Assembly: GCF_900634415.1 (NCBI RefSeq)
Contig: NC_041363.1
Location: 29,560,534-29,624,533 of the forward strand
Direction: 5' to 3'
Source: Cottoperca gobio
Lineage: Eukaryota; Chordata; Actinopteri; Perciformes; Bovichtidae
DNA length: 64,000 nucleotides
Shown piece by piece: positions 1 through 14,616 of this stretch (positions are counted from its first letter, which is position 1; every line of letters starts with the position of its first letter). The notes below the pieces were generated by a model. That model worked only from the letters and a program-made list of their open reading frames with translations. It had not been told where the DNA came from and searched no databases. Position numbers and translations under genes: made by a program.

Positions 1-185
1 AGTGAGAGAGAGGGAGACAGAAACAGAGAGAGAGAGGGTGAGAGAGTGAGCAAGAGTGAGCAAGAGTGAGTGAGTGAGTGAGTGAGTGAGTGAGTGAGTG
101 AGTGAGTGAGACAGAAACAGAGAGAGAGAGGGTGAGAGAGAGTGAGAAATAGTGAGTGAGTGAGAGAGAGTAAGTGAGAGAGAGT
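1..185. repeat. GAGT/GA-rich simple repeat
   Basis: Runs of GAGT and GAGA units with occasional ACAGAAACAGA interruptions fill the left edge. The pattern is a composite microsatellite that starts before the window. It lies in the stxbp1 intron downstream of coding exon 3. Confidence 0.95.
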
Positions 186-480
186 GAATCAACAATCATA
201 AATACACATGAAAGGCATTTAAAACAGTACATATATAATTAGTTATATAGTTCATGTGAGCCACTGTTTCAACACAGCTCCTCCATCATTATTTCACTTT
301 TTTTTTATGGCTATCCATACATAGTTCAATTAAACATTCTAGAAATGAATCATCCACATGATAGTGGGTGTTAATGAGATCCTTCCAGCTGCACTGAATT
401 TAAATGAACTGCATTAAATTTGATTAAACTGATTTCAAAGCTACAACTGAAGTTAACTCATGTACCTGCATGGTACTTAC

Positions 481-562
481 TTGTGATTCCCTCTGACATG
501 ATGTCTGTCATCTTACAGCAGGAGGAAATCATCCTCATACTCAGCTTGTCCACCACCAGCAC
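481..562 (-). CDS. stxbp1: stxbp1 coding exon 3
   Basis: The exon encodes VLVVDKLSMRM, ISSCCKMTDI and MSEGIT, the conserved Sec1/Munc18 block that follows the first beta strand. The acceptor is TTATAG and the donor GTAAGT. It ends in phase 1, as expected for a continuation into the VEDI segment left of the window. Confidence 0.9.
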
Positions 563-3500
563 CTATAACATCGTTGCACACAGCAGGGGACTTAATATTG
601 ATTTTATTTGATATCTTAAGTGGTTTTATTCATATTCAGTGTCAAGATCAAAGAGGAATGATGCCAAACTTAATCAGAACAACAGGACTTTTACCTTCCA
701 TTTTCCTTTTTCTCTTGCCTTCTTGATGACATCATTCATTATCTCTGTGAAGAAAGAAAATGTAATTACACAAAGTCATTTTCAACTGTTTAGTGCAATT
801 ACACCCAGGATCCACCATTCAAAAATAATTTATCATTAAAAGCATACTGTATGTATGAATATAAAAACATGAAAATGCTAATTTAATATTAGACTTGATT
901 GTAGTGAGCTGGCTTTGCTAAAGCTACTGTTTACATGGACAGTGACTTACATTCATTCGTAGAATCAGATGTTTGTGGAAACATTTCTGCTCTTTTCCAA
1001 TACAGGTTTGAATCGCTTAGTAGTAATGTTTAGTAGAAAAGTCAAAACGAACATTTACCTTTCTAGAACTGAAAACACTCTGTGAAAGGGTTAAAGTTCT
1101 AAGATGAAAACACAGACAACACACAGACCAGAAAACGCACCAGCAGTGACCTGTCAATCACAAGGTAGCCCCGCCCTAATGCATATGCTGCTTCATCGTC
1201 TAGCTTACTCTGAATGGGACCATCATTTACTCAATGAACATCATGCTGTATTGAAGAAGACTTGAAACCAGATTGAGAACATAAACTCATCAGGGAAATG
1301 TTTACTGAGGTAATAAATTAACTAGGGCTGTCGAATTAACGCATTAATTTCGATTAATTAATCACAGAAAAAATAACGCGTTAAAAATATTAACGCAGAT
1401 TAATCGCGCTCCTAAGATGTCCCTGACTTTTGGTCCGACAGCACGGAGCACGGAGCTCTGACAGCACCTGTCCCAGGCGTCCGTTCCCCCGGAGGAGGGG
1501 GAACAATAAATATTGTTATATGCGATTAATCGCGATTAATTAATCACAAAGCTTGTAATTAATTCGATATTTTTTTAATCGCTTGACAGCCCTAAAATTA
1601 ACCCTTTGACACACAAGCTATGCAAACCCCTTCTAATGCGCAACATGGGTCCAAACGGACCCGTATTGGTTTCCTATGTGATTTCATGCATAGCTGAGTG
1701 TTTCTTTGCTATAATTTTGGAAATCAATTTATTTAATCATTTAATATTCCAAGAACAGCAGGAAACCGGTGGATTGCCTACTCCGGGTAGGGAATGAGCC
1801 CTTACCCCAAGTGAAGGAGTTCAAGTACCTTGGGGTCTTGTTCGCGAGTGAGGGCATGATGGAGCGAGAGATTTGCCGGAGAATCGGAGCAGCGGGGGCG
1901 GTATTACATTCGCTTTACCGCACCGTTGTGACGAAAAGAGAGCTGAGCCAGATGTCAAAGCTCGTAGTAGAGCCGTTGCTTCTTTACGTTGAAAGGAGCC
2001 AGTTGAGGTGGTTCGGGCATCTAATAAGGATGCCACCTGGCCGCCTCTCTAGGGAGGTGTTCCAGGCACGTCCAGCTGGGAAGAGACCCCGGAGAGACTC
2101 GGTGGAGAGATTATATCTCCTCACTGGCCCAAAAGGTACAACAGCCCCGTGTGCAAGGAGCACAAACATGTGACTGTCATCTGTGAGGCATGTATGCACT
2201 GAGATGGCAGTTTGCATTCTACCCATATGTTTTTTTTTAATCAGTTTTCTTTTCTTTTCTTCATTCATGTTATACATTCACCACAGATACACTAACAGTT
2301 CAATATCTCACAGTGTTATCGTCTGTATGATGTATGTTATGTGTGAGTGTGACAAAGTGACAACTAAAGATTTCAAATATTAAATGTATTGTTTGGTCCA
2401 AACCACTGCCATAATAATTCTTTTCAACAACATTATTATTATAGTATGTCTTTTTTTCATTGTTATCACACTTTACACGCACGGGTCATTTTAGACCCGT
2501 GTGTGTAAAGTCAGAAGTTATCCTCTGCCACTAATGTCATCTGCCTTTGATCTGGTCCAGAAAGCAAAAGTGTTCACAAAACTCAACCTTAGGAATGCCT
2601 ACCACCTCATCAGAATCAGAGAAGGTGATGAGTAGAAAACCGGATTCAATACTCCTAGTAGCCACTACAAGTATCTGGTCATGCCATTCGGTCTTAACAA
2701 TGCACCTGCTGTCTTTCAAACATTTGTCAATGATTTTCTGAGGGACTACCTCAATGTTTTTGTGTTCGTATACCTTGACGATATTTACATTTTTTCCCCA
2801 GACATTCAGTCCCATGTTCGCCAGGTTCTTGACAAACTTATCCAGCCAGCTCTGTCAAAGCCGAGAAATGTGAGTTTCATGTTCCCCCCGTCTCCTTCCT
2901 GGGTTATATCATCACAGCCAACGCAATACAGATGGACCCTGCTAAGGTCACTGCCGTGGCCAATTGACCAGCTCCGGTTAACAGGAAAAAGTTCCAGCAA
3001 TTTCTAGGGTTTGCAAATTTTTATCGCAAGTTTATCCATAACTTTAGCACAGTTGCTGCACCCCTGCATGCACTCACCTCTCCCAAGGTGCCTTTTTCGT
3101 GGAGTCCCCCGGCAGAAAAGGCTTTCCGGTCCCTAAAGGAGAGATTCACCACGGCACCAGTACTCACCGTTCCTGACCTCCAACGCTAATTTGTGGTTGA
3201 GGTGGATGCCTCAAACGAGGGCGGATCTCTGGGAAAGGATGGCCTTTCCCAGAGATCCGCCCAGGATAACAGAATGCACCCATGTGCCTACCTATCGCGT
3301 AAATTGACCCCTGCAAAAAGAAATTACGATGTAAGCAATAAAGAACTGCTAGTGGTCAAAGTCGCGTTAGAGGAGTGGAGACATTGGTTGGAGGGGGCTG
3401 ACCAACCATTTCTTGTCTAGACCGACCACAATAACTTGGAATACATCAGGAAAGCCAAAAGATTTAATTCCCGTCAAGCTAGGTGGACCTTGTTTTTTAA

Positions 3501-6500
3501 CAGGTTCAATTTCACTTTATCATATTGACCAGGATCACAAAATGCCAAGCCAGATGCACTGTCACGCCTGTTTGAAGCTGAACCTAGTGCCAGAGAACCC
3601 AAATCAATTCTTCCACTTAACCATATGATTGGAGCGGTGTCATGGCAGATAGAAGAGGATGTTAAGCAGGCTAATGTGAGTCCAGCACCTAGTGGTTGTC
3701 CAGACAACCATTTGTTTGTCCCAGTGGTACTCTTCCCAATAACAGGAGTGGAGTGGAAGCAACTTTTCTGAGGACAGAAAAACAGCTCAAGAGGGAACCC
3801 GAGTGGCTGGCCGCCTACACAGCTCAGGTACATGAAATGGTGGAAAGAGGAGCAGCCATAAACTTGCAGAGGAGATGATAAAAAGCTGGAGAGGACCAGT
3901 ATGGTATGTCAGTCACTTGGTAGCACCAAATCCCCACTCTGTGACGACACCAGTACGCCTTGTCTGGAACAGCAGCCAAAAGTTCAAGGGACTGAGTATG
4001 AATGACATCCTACTGAAAGGGCCGGGTGTCCTTAATCCAATCCGAGCTGTTTTACTCAGGTTCAGAAGAGGAGTATTTGCAGCTCTGGGTGACATCAGAA
4101 AGATGTATAATTCTGTGTGGCTGGAAGACCGGAAGATGCACCTCCACAGATTCCTCTGGAGAGACACTCAAGATGAGGAAATCGGAGAGTTTGCTATTAC
4201 CAGAGTCAACATTGGCGATCGACCAGCGGGGTGCATAGCACAGCTGGCTATGCGGGAGACAGCAAGGTTACCAATGTTTACCCACTTAAAAGAAGAGTGT
4301 AGAATCCTAGAGGAGGATAGCTATGTGGATGATATCCTGACATCCCACGATAACCAAAAAAGGCTGGACAACAGCATCAAGCAGGTTGAGGAAATCCTGA
4401 GGGCAGGTGGTTTTTTCCTCAAACCATGGGTCCGGTCAAAGCAAAGTGGGAGGCAGGAGCATGTGCTGGAAAACCCTGGACCAGGGTTAGCAGCAGGGAA
4501 GGGCAGAGTCTTCAAAGGCAAAATATCCTAGGCTCGATGTTTATCTGAAAGTGCTGTGACTAAATTTAAGGAAGTGATTCCATCAGCACTTGATTCAATA
4601 CCAGGACTCAATATCAATATAATGGAGGACTCCAATGCTAACTTTAGGCCCTCCTAAATTAATCATCTTGTTGATAGCGCTGCAGCCTCACTGCGAATAA
4701 CACTCGACTCTGTCGCTCCTCTAAAGAAGAAGATCATAAAACAGAAATCTAACCTACCCTTTCTCACTAAGATCCTTGAGAAAGCAGTTGCGAAACAGTT
4801 ATGTGATTTTTTACATAATAATAGTTTATTTGAGGTTTTTCAATCTGGATTTAGAGTTCATCATAGCACAGAGACGGCACTGGTGAAAGTTACCAATGAC
4901 CTTCTAATGGCATCAGACAAAGGACTTGTCTCTGTTCTTGTCTTGTTAGACCTCAGTGCTGCTTTCGACACTGTTAATCATGACATCATGACACAGAGAC
5001 TGGAACATTGTGTTGGCATAAAAGGAACCGCACTAAACTGGTTCAAGTCCTATTTATCTGAGTGATCTCAATTTGTACTTGTTAACGATAAATCCTCCAT
5101 GAGAGCCAAAGTCAGTCTTGGAGTTCCGCAGGGTTCTGTACTTGGACCGATTCTATTCACCTTATATATGCTTCCTTTGGGCAATATTATAAGGAACCAC
5201 TCTATAAACTTTCATTGTTATGCGGATGATACCCAATTATATCTATCAATTAAACCAGATGAAACCAATCAATTGGTTAAACTTCAAGCATGCCTTAAGG
5301 ACATAAAAACGTGGATGTCTAGCAACTTTTTGATGTTAAACACAGACAAAACTGAAGTTATTATACTTGGCCCTAAACGCCTCCGAAACGCATTTTCTAA
5401 TGACATAGAAGCTCTGGATGGCATTAATTTGGCCTCCAGCACCACTGTAAGGAATTTTGGCGTCATCTTTGATCAAGATCTGTCGTTTAACTCCCACATA
5501 AAACAAATCTCAAGGACTGCCTTCTTTCATCTACGTAACATTGCAAAAATAAGACATATCCTTTCTCAAAATGATGCAGAAAAACTAGTCCATCCACTTC
5601 AAGGCTGGATTACTGCAACTCATTGTTATCAGGTTGTCCCAAAAAGTCGCTTAAGACTCTTCGGTTGATCCAAAATGCAGCGGCACGTGTATTGACAAGA
5701 ACAAGGAAACGGGATCATATTACTCTCGTATTAGCTGCTCTGCACTGGCTCCCGGTAAAATACAGAATAGAATTCAAAATCCTTCTCCTGACTTACAAAG
5801 CAATTAATGGTCAGGCTCCAGCATATCTTAAAGATCTCATAGTACCTTATAAACCAACTAGAGCATTACGCTCCCAGACTGCAGGGTTACTTGTGGTTCC
5901 TAGAGTCTCTAAGAGTACAATGGGAGCCAGAGCCTTCAGCTATCGAGCTCCTCTCCAGTGGAACCATCTTCCAGTTTGTGTTCGGGAGGCAGACACACTC
6001 TCCACATTTAAGAGTAGGCTAAAGACTTTCCTTTTTGATAAAGCTTATAGTTAGGGCTGGCTCAGGTTTGCCCTGGATCAGCCCCTAGTTATGCTGCTAT
6101 AGGCTTAGACTGCCTGGGGACACCTCCCTGCTCTCTTCCTTCTCTTCCTCTCTCCTCCTCTCCCTCTCTTCTTCTCCCTCTCTATCTGTATGCATTTATG
6201 TAAATGTTACTAACTCATCATCCGGGACATCATCCCCGGAGTGTCTGTCTCTCATGTGGCAGGTTGCCACTGATAAAGTTTACGTCAGGATCAGGAATCG
6301 TGGCTGCGCCTGCTGCCCTGGTCCTGCTGGATACCGGGAAGCCTTTTTGACATTTTCCTGGATTCATCCATACTTTCTCTTTTTTCAACACAACATAATT
6401 TCTGTCAAATGTTGTATTTGTACTATGTTGTTTATCCTGTACACACGACATCTATTGCACGTCTGTCCGTCCTGGGAGAGGGATCCCTCCTCAGTTGCTC

Positions 6501-9500
6501 TCCCTGAGGTTTCTTCCATTTTTCCCCCTTTAATTATGGGGTTTCTTTTAGGAAGTTTTTCCTTGTGCGATGCGAGGGTCTACGGACAGAGGGTGTCGTA
6601 ACCTGTACAGTCTGTAAAGCACACTGAGACAAATGTATAATTTGTGATATTGGGCTATACAAATAAATTTGATTTGATTTGATTTATACTGCCAAATCAA
6701 ATGAGGGAAGAAGACAATAAGGTTCTTGGAGTCAGATACCTGGTGGAAGAAAACAAGCTTTATGTGATGACCTCAGTCAACTTCTCAAGGAGGAGGAAGA
6801 AAGTGAGAACAGGCCAAGACCTCTCTGGAGACAAAGTAAGAGGAAAGACTCCTGACCCCCTAACCAGGAGAGAACTACTTAGCCAAGTAGCTGGTGTCTA
6901 TGACCCAATCGGCCTAGTCACACCTATTAAGCAGAAAGGAGCCATACTCATCAGAAAAGCATTCCAGGAGGCAGGAGGCGGAAGTCTGACGAAAGACACT
7001 TGGGACAAACCACTTTCTGAGGGCCTCAGGGAGGAAGCAATCGAGCTGTTTGAGGAGTATGTGCGTCTTGGCCAAATCACTTTCCACAGAAGCCTCACGC
7101 CAGCTGGCTGGGTTGGAAAACCTTGCGGAATAATATTCTGATGGCAGTGACAAAAGCTACAGGGCGGTGGTGTACTTCAGGTGGGAAACAGAGCAAGGCA
7201 TCCAGGTCAGATTGGTTGAATCTAAAGCAAAGCTTATGCCACTAGACCAAAAAGGGGACAGAGTGAAAGCTAAGATCTGTGGTGCAGTCTTTGCAGCCCA
7301 ACTGAGAAGATACATTGAGAAACACAGCCGAGTGGAGATAGAATGTTGGTTCCACCTGCGGGACAGTCAAACTGTGTTGGGAGCCATTCAACGAGACAGC
7401 TATGGATACCATACCTTCTTCGCGAACAGGGTTGGTGAGATTCAGAAGGCTGGATCCATAGAGGACTGGTAGTGGATCCCAGGAGACCTGAACATCGCCG
7501 ACGTCATAACAAGAGGAACAACCTCCGGGGATCTCCGAGGGGATTCTGAATGGCAGAATGGGCCTTAATTTTTGAGGCAGAAGGAAGAGGAGTCGCCGAA
7601 GAAGTCAGCCAGAGAGGTTGCAGCAGGTGCCAAGGGGATTATAGATAAACTCCGGAGGAAGGCTTTTTTGGCAGCACTGACCAGGGCTCAGGCAAAGAGA
7701 CAACCCTGGAAATGAAGAACCTGCGACTCTTTCAAAAGTATCTGAGAATAGAAAAGAGCTCCTGCTGGCTCAGTAGCGAAACGGCTGGTTGAAGAGAAGT
7801 TAAGCAGTTTAACTAGGCTGGTCAGAGTCATTGGCTGGGTATGGAGAGCTGCTATAAAGTGGAAGATGAAGGGCTCAGCTACTTGTAAGGCAAAGTGGGA
7901 GGTAATTCCTTCAAAGGAGGCAAAATCCAAGGCCAAAAAAGCTGTGCTCTCTGTTGGAGAGTGTGAAGATGCTCTGAGGGATCTTTTCTTTCAGCCCAGG
8001 AGGGTGTTGCCTTTCGTGACACTACGCTCAGCAGACTGGCTGTGTACAAGGAAGAAGAATCAGGACTTTTGGTATGTGGAGGGAAATATTTCCAGGTTAA
8101 ACATTTGTTCAGTTAGGCAGTGTTTATTATATGTCTAATGTATCCTTTGTTTTCTGTTTGAAGGTTTTCAACCTATTGGATCTCAAATTAATTGACAAAT
8201 AAATTCAAGATATGAGTTGAGTTGTCCAGGCATCCTCTGTATTCCTCTAAGCCAGGGGTCGGCAACCTTTACTATCAAAAGAGCCATTTTGCCACCTTCA
8301 ACCAAATAAAATGTGTCTGGAGCCGCAATACATATTTCATAACACAGCTTAAGTTGTATATATAGTTATACAATATTTGTTGCATTTATGAAATTACAGA
8401 AAGACAAAGGAAACTGTTGAGATTGTATTGTTATTTGTAATTGTTATTAGGACAACACCAAACTCTTTTAGCGGTATCAACTCAATTATTTCTTCCTGCA
8501 CCACATCAGAATTCACATACCTGCATAACAGCGCTGTCTGTTCAATATCATTTACATCACTTGACTCATTACAGGCGATTGAATATGCTTCAGCTGAATT
8601 GATGTCCTGTTTGGTGATGTGTGTTGCCATTTTAATGGCCCTGTCTTTGACGGTCTTTGTAGAGAGAGACATATCTCTAATTTTCTGAACAATTTCATCT
8701 TTGTTTTTGAAGTCCAAAAATAGAAGTTCTGATATTTTTAAGAATGCTTCTTTCATGTATTCTCCATCTGTGAACAGCTTTCCACGCCGTACTATCTCCT
8801 GAGCAGCCACAAAACTAGCAGTAGTTTTGTGGCCGTTTCTTGAAAGAATATTTGCTCTGCTCCGCTTTCAGCAGAAGTTCAGAAATCTCTTTTTTTCCGC
8901 GCATTTCCAGCTTGGTACTTTTCGGCAAATGCTGTGGGTCTGTTCTTGAAATGTCTTTCGACATTACATTTTTTGTTCTTAGCTAATTTCTCGCCACATA
9001 TCAAGCAGACAGGTCAGCCAGCATCATTGGCAGTAAAAGCAAATGTATCTGTCCACGCAGAATTAAACTCTCTTTTTTCCTCTGAGACTTTTCTTTTTTT
9101 TGTTGTATCCATTGTTAGTTTACCGAGTTAGCCGGGGGTCGGAAACTCAAGATTAGCCACCTGCAGGGAAAGGCGCCGCGCCCGTAAACGCAGGAGAATG
9201 TGACGCATATTTTAGTGGACGAAATGTAAAAATTTAGTTAAATGTATTTCGGTGTCACAATATCACCTCAAACTCCAAGATAAGAGCTGTTCCGTTTGAA
9301 AGATTGTCCACTGTGCAACAAAAAAATACATAAAAATAATGTTATTTATTTCCATGTTTTTCTTTGTCAAAGCTTGTGGCTCCGGAGCCGCAGGTTGCCG
9401 ACCCCTGCTCTAAGCCTTTCAAGTTTGGGCAGACATTGAATAAAAGCCACAGTACGATCCAAGGTAATTCGCTGGGCTCACACGACCTTGTTATCAAGAG

Positions 9501-12500
9501 AACCATGTTCATACTGAAGCAGCGGTTTTGGTGGCCATCCATGCAGTCGGAGGTATCCGAGTACGTGGTGTCCTGTCTGTGCCCGGAATAAAACATCATC
9601 CAGGGCTCAGATGGGTCTGCTCCAGCCGCTTCCAGTTCCTCAATGCCCATGGTCTCACATCTCCATTGACTTTGGGACCGGCTTACCACCTTCAAATGGT
9701 AACACAACCGTTGTGACGGTGGTAGACCGTTTTAGTAAAATGGCACATTTCATTGCCCAAACCAAGCTTCCCTCTGCCAAGGTAACAGCAGAGGTCATGT
9801 TGCATCATGTGTTCACGTATTCATAGTTTTCCCAGGGCCATTATATCAGACCGAGAACCAAAGTCAGCGGATCACCACCCCAGACCAGCTCCACTCTACA
9901 GACCAGGCCAAAGGGTGTGGCTTGCCACAAATGACCTACCTCTCCACGTCCATTCACGGAAATTGGCCTACAGGTTTGTGGGCCCTTTTCCAATTTCGAA
10001 AATAATTAATCCGGTCTCTGTCCGTCTAAGACTCCCCAGGTCAATGAAGGTCCACCCGACATTCCACGTTGCCAAAGTCAAGCCAGTCCAGGACAGTTCT
10101 CTTGTGCCCACTTCCAAGCCTCCTCCTCCCCCTCGGATCATCAAAGGCGGTCCTGTAAATACGGTCAAGAAGCTTCTTGCCGTCCGCAACCGGGGTCGAA
10201 GTCGACAGTTCCTTGTCAATTGGGAAGGTTATGGCACAGAGGAACGCCAGTGGGTCTCGTCCAGCTTCATCACGGACAAAACTCTCATCCGAGACTTCTA
10301 CCGCCAGCACCCTGAAGTCCCTGGGCCGTCAGGAGTTGGCCCTAAATGGGGAGGTACTGTCATGTCCTGTCAGATTATTGAATGTTATGCCATGTATTTA
10401 TGTTATAGTTTAGTTCATGTTCAGTGTTTAATGTCTCTCAGGTCACGTTATGTTAAGTTACCGTCACTCTTGTCTAGTGTCGTCTTACACTTCCTGTTAT
10501 GTTTTGAAACGTTCCTTTCCCTCTCGTTCCAGGTCACTCCAGGTCACTTCATGCCTTGTGTTTTCCCGCTTCTGTGATCGTCTGCCCCGCCCCTGATTGT
10601 TGTCCCCTTACCTCATGTATAAATAGTCCTGTCTCCCCTTGTCTTGTGCCAGTTCATCTTGTAAAACTAATCAAGTGTATGGTTGTTGTTAATGGATAAT
10701 TTAGGATTAAAAGATCTTTTTGTTTGAATATCAGACACTTTTTGAGTCGTGTTTTTTCGGGCCGTGGTTGGTGACATGTAAAAAAAAAACCTGAATACTG
10801 AGCTCTCAATGTGACAGCCTTGATGATAACAACTTTACATGCTGAACATGCAAGCAGAAAAATGACACAAGCACACAATCTCACGACACCATGATTGTGC
10901 AAATCCCTCTCAACGAGGGACAGTGTGCGCCTGGCAGCTGCAGTGTAACTGGACAGCAGGGAAACAGATGGACAGAGGAATAACTTGATCCCTCATAAGA
11001 AAATTGGATCAGCACAGCAATAAAATACCAGTGTTTCCCTAACATTGTCTTGGAGGGGCGCTGTGCCCCGCCAACGGAGCCCTGCACCCAGTCTGAAATT
11101 CAAGGCGTGTTCTTTTTTTTTTTTTTTTATATACTTTTTTTTTCACATGCTATTTTATTAAATACACTACACGCTTATGCTATTGATCTAATGTATGTGC
11201 ACGTTTCAGTGTGCACTGTCTACCTTGCACACTCACATTCTCTCCTTCGCTCCGTTTTGCGAAGGGCGGGGCTCCGCAGCTGACACACACACGTGCGCAC
11301 ACACCTACACGTGCGCACACGTCTACAGAGCGAAAGAAAGGAAACCGCGACACGCCCGCACGCAATCACTGACCCCCCCCCCCCCCCCCCCCCAGATGAG
11401 AAGCGTCACTGTTTATCTCACTGGGGGTTTAAGCAGCTGTCCTCTGTCAGACTGAACATGAAGGGACTATGTGCTGGGAGGGACAGGCCCACTGCAATCA
11501 CTGCCTCTAATCTGCCAATCCTCCCAATCCTCTTACCCCGTCCACCGCGCCCATCCGCTATTATTCTGTGCCGTTTCTGTGTCAGCGAATGTGATGTCAC
11601 AGTGAAGCAGCAACACTGGCTCTCACACAAACACACAGATGATTCCACAGCACACATCCTCAAAAATATCTTACAATGTCAACATACTAGGATGGGTTAA
11701 ATGCAGAGTCTACATTTCACTGTGTGCTGTGTACATGTGTGTGTGACCATTAGAACAGGATTCAAAATCCTCCATTTCCATGTCCTGCTTCCACAGAGAG
11801 CTCGGGTGACATTTCACTTGAGCTGCTCCTAAGGTGTCATAAGTACATTATCATGACATAACAGTTAGCCAACTGTGTGGCTAATGACAATATTTGAAAC
11901 TGGACATAATTCTCTCATGTTTTTCACAGGCCAAAACATTGTTTTTTCAAGCACTGGTCACTTGGGAGTTTGGCCTATTTTTCTTCTACAACATGTCCTC
12001 ATCGAAAAGAAACATCTAAAATACACATCTAGGAGTGTATTTTACTATCTATTTGCTTCTGTAGATTTCTCCTAAATTCACCAAAAATTAGCATTAGATA
12101 ATGCCTCATTTGCAGATTTAAACATACAATTTCAGAGAACTTGTAATCCAAAATTATACTTAAAGTATGTAATGAACTTGAAACGTATGTCTGTCTCCTT
12201 CTCGTGAACGCTATATCTCAGGAACACTTCGAGGGAATTTATTTAAATTTGGCACAAACATTGACTTGAACTGCTTAAAGTTTGGTGACCTAACAAAACA
12301 CAATTTTGGCCAAATTCAAATCATGAGCAAATCATGACAATTTCACAGAAATATCTAATAGGAAAAAAGTGATGACAGACGGATGTAAACCATCTGTCAT
12401 CACTTTTTTCCGCCTTGCAATTAACGCAATTTTCCGCCTTGCAATTAACGCAAGGCGGTAATTCTATTTTATTATTGTACATATTATTTTATAGTGTACT

Positions 12501-14576
12501 TTTTATTCTCTTTTGTTTATGTTATGCAACAATTCACCAAAGCTAATTCCTTGGAAGGAGAACATGTTTTTTTGAGGCAGATGGGATATTTTCTGATTTG
12601 TGGAGGGTCAAAAAGAGATATCCAAAATCCCCTCTGTCAAAACGTGTGACCATATGTCAATAAAATGAAACAAGAACTTCAGACCTGGCTTTATGCATTG
12701 TTCACATGTATGCTCTGGAAATGTATGTATATTAGCACATTTCATGGTTTCATGGTATCTATTAGTGGGGTTTTTTTTACCATACACACTTGGGATGTCT
12801 CACCTCAAGGATGAGTTTATATGATTAATCACAAAACATTTCCATAAGGTGGATCAGATATTTCAAATCCCACATTCCAGTCAACCAGACGCTGGTGTCT
12901 GAGGAAAGCTTGTGAAACAGAGGAGCCTGTTCAACCAATCAGTCAACAGCATTAAGTGGAAGTGTTTGTGAGAGAATGTGACACCGCCTGACAAGAAGCT
13001 TTCAAGGCGGGATAAACAACAGGCTGCTGCTGCTGTGGCAGATACATCTGTCCAACCCAGGTTTATAATATTCTTATTTATCACAGTAACTAGCTGTATC
13101 CATGCTCCTCTGGCGAACATTATGACAACTCAGCGATCATGATAGAAGAAGGCTCATTGAGACATTAGTTACAACACTGTGTGACCTCCTGTAACCTCTC
13201 CAATCCTGCAGTACTGTGTCCATGTATGAAAAAACTCTCTTCAAATCTACATAACATTCTTCTCAAATAGGGGAATGGGTTGAAACTAATGCATGTGGCA
13301 TCTAGAATATTCTTTGCAGAATATACTATTTAATAAAACCTTCACTCACAAATGTAATTTCTGTCAGTAAAAGAAAAAGAATTCAAGAAAATAAAGAATT
13401 CTGACTTTACTTAGTTACTCATCATTTCTGACTTAGTATAACTCTGTATTGCCTTACGTCTTTGTTCTTTTCACTGAGACAGAGAAGTGATGAAACATTT
13501 TAAAGACTACAGATCAATCAGTGTGCTTCAGTCTTTTTTCCCTCTGAAGTGAAATAGGCTGGCATTGAACATTTTGCAGATACATTCAATAACAAATGTT
13601 TACTTGTTATGTTAATAAACATTTATTCTGGGCAGCATTGCACCTTGCTATTTTGTATAATTTCCCCACCAGTAATAGTAATATTGTGATGGTACTCGGA
13701 GAGCATAGACCTCCACCAAGGCCAATGATGCATTCACATGCTCTTCAGAAGGTCTAATTTCCTGAGATGGGAAATCGTTCTTCAAACATTGGTGTGTCCA
13801 TGAGCTTTGAAGGGGACATATCATGAAAAACTGACTTCTTACTTTCTGATATCTGGGGTGCCACAAACTGTGCAGCAGATAAAGAGATTTCTGTCATGAG
13901 TTGGAGACCAAACCAAGGCTGTGAGCTGGAAGATGCTTCAAAGTAGTTTACAGCTAAGGAGAACTGCAGAGTTGTGGATAATTATTGGTGGGTTCGTCAC
14001 TACAGTAACTCTTATTTTTGTAAATAAGTTACATAGTGTATACAAAAAAAACTCTTAAAGTATCAATAATTTCTCCCTTCGTCTAAAACGTCCCAGAGAT
14101 ACCCAGAAGGATACTTACGAAAATACTTTTGGTATAAATAATTTCTCCTTTTCACTAAAATTCCCAATTGTTAGTTTACTCATTTGTTCCACTGTACTTT
14201 TTTATTGATTTATACATTGATATTACACTATAATGGAAGATTGATTACATGTTAAATGTCATTTAGAAGGGTGATTTATTTGAAAGAGGCACCAATCATT
14301 TAAAACCGAAACTAAAAATGTAAAACTTTAATGTGCAACTTTAGTCCCGTGAGATACTGTCGGTCTACATTATAATGACTCATGATGTTTATTGATGGAC
14401 ACTGATGTTGATATACAGCAGCAGACATTACAAACAAAGACCTTGTTTGTAACTATGGGATGTTTCCTGCTGCACCTCTCCTCTGCCATGAGAATGATGT
14501 CAAAGCGCTTAATCCGCACAGACAAAGATTAGCGAAACGGGATTTACACCAAACCAGGACCCTGTGCTTTTATAAT

Positions 14577-14616
<40 letters not shown>

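Noticed and set aside
1..185. Regular short repeats as a CRISPR or satellite gene
   Set aside because: Repeat units are 2-4 bp without spacers, in a vertebrate intron. It is a microsatellite.
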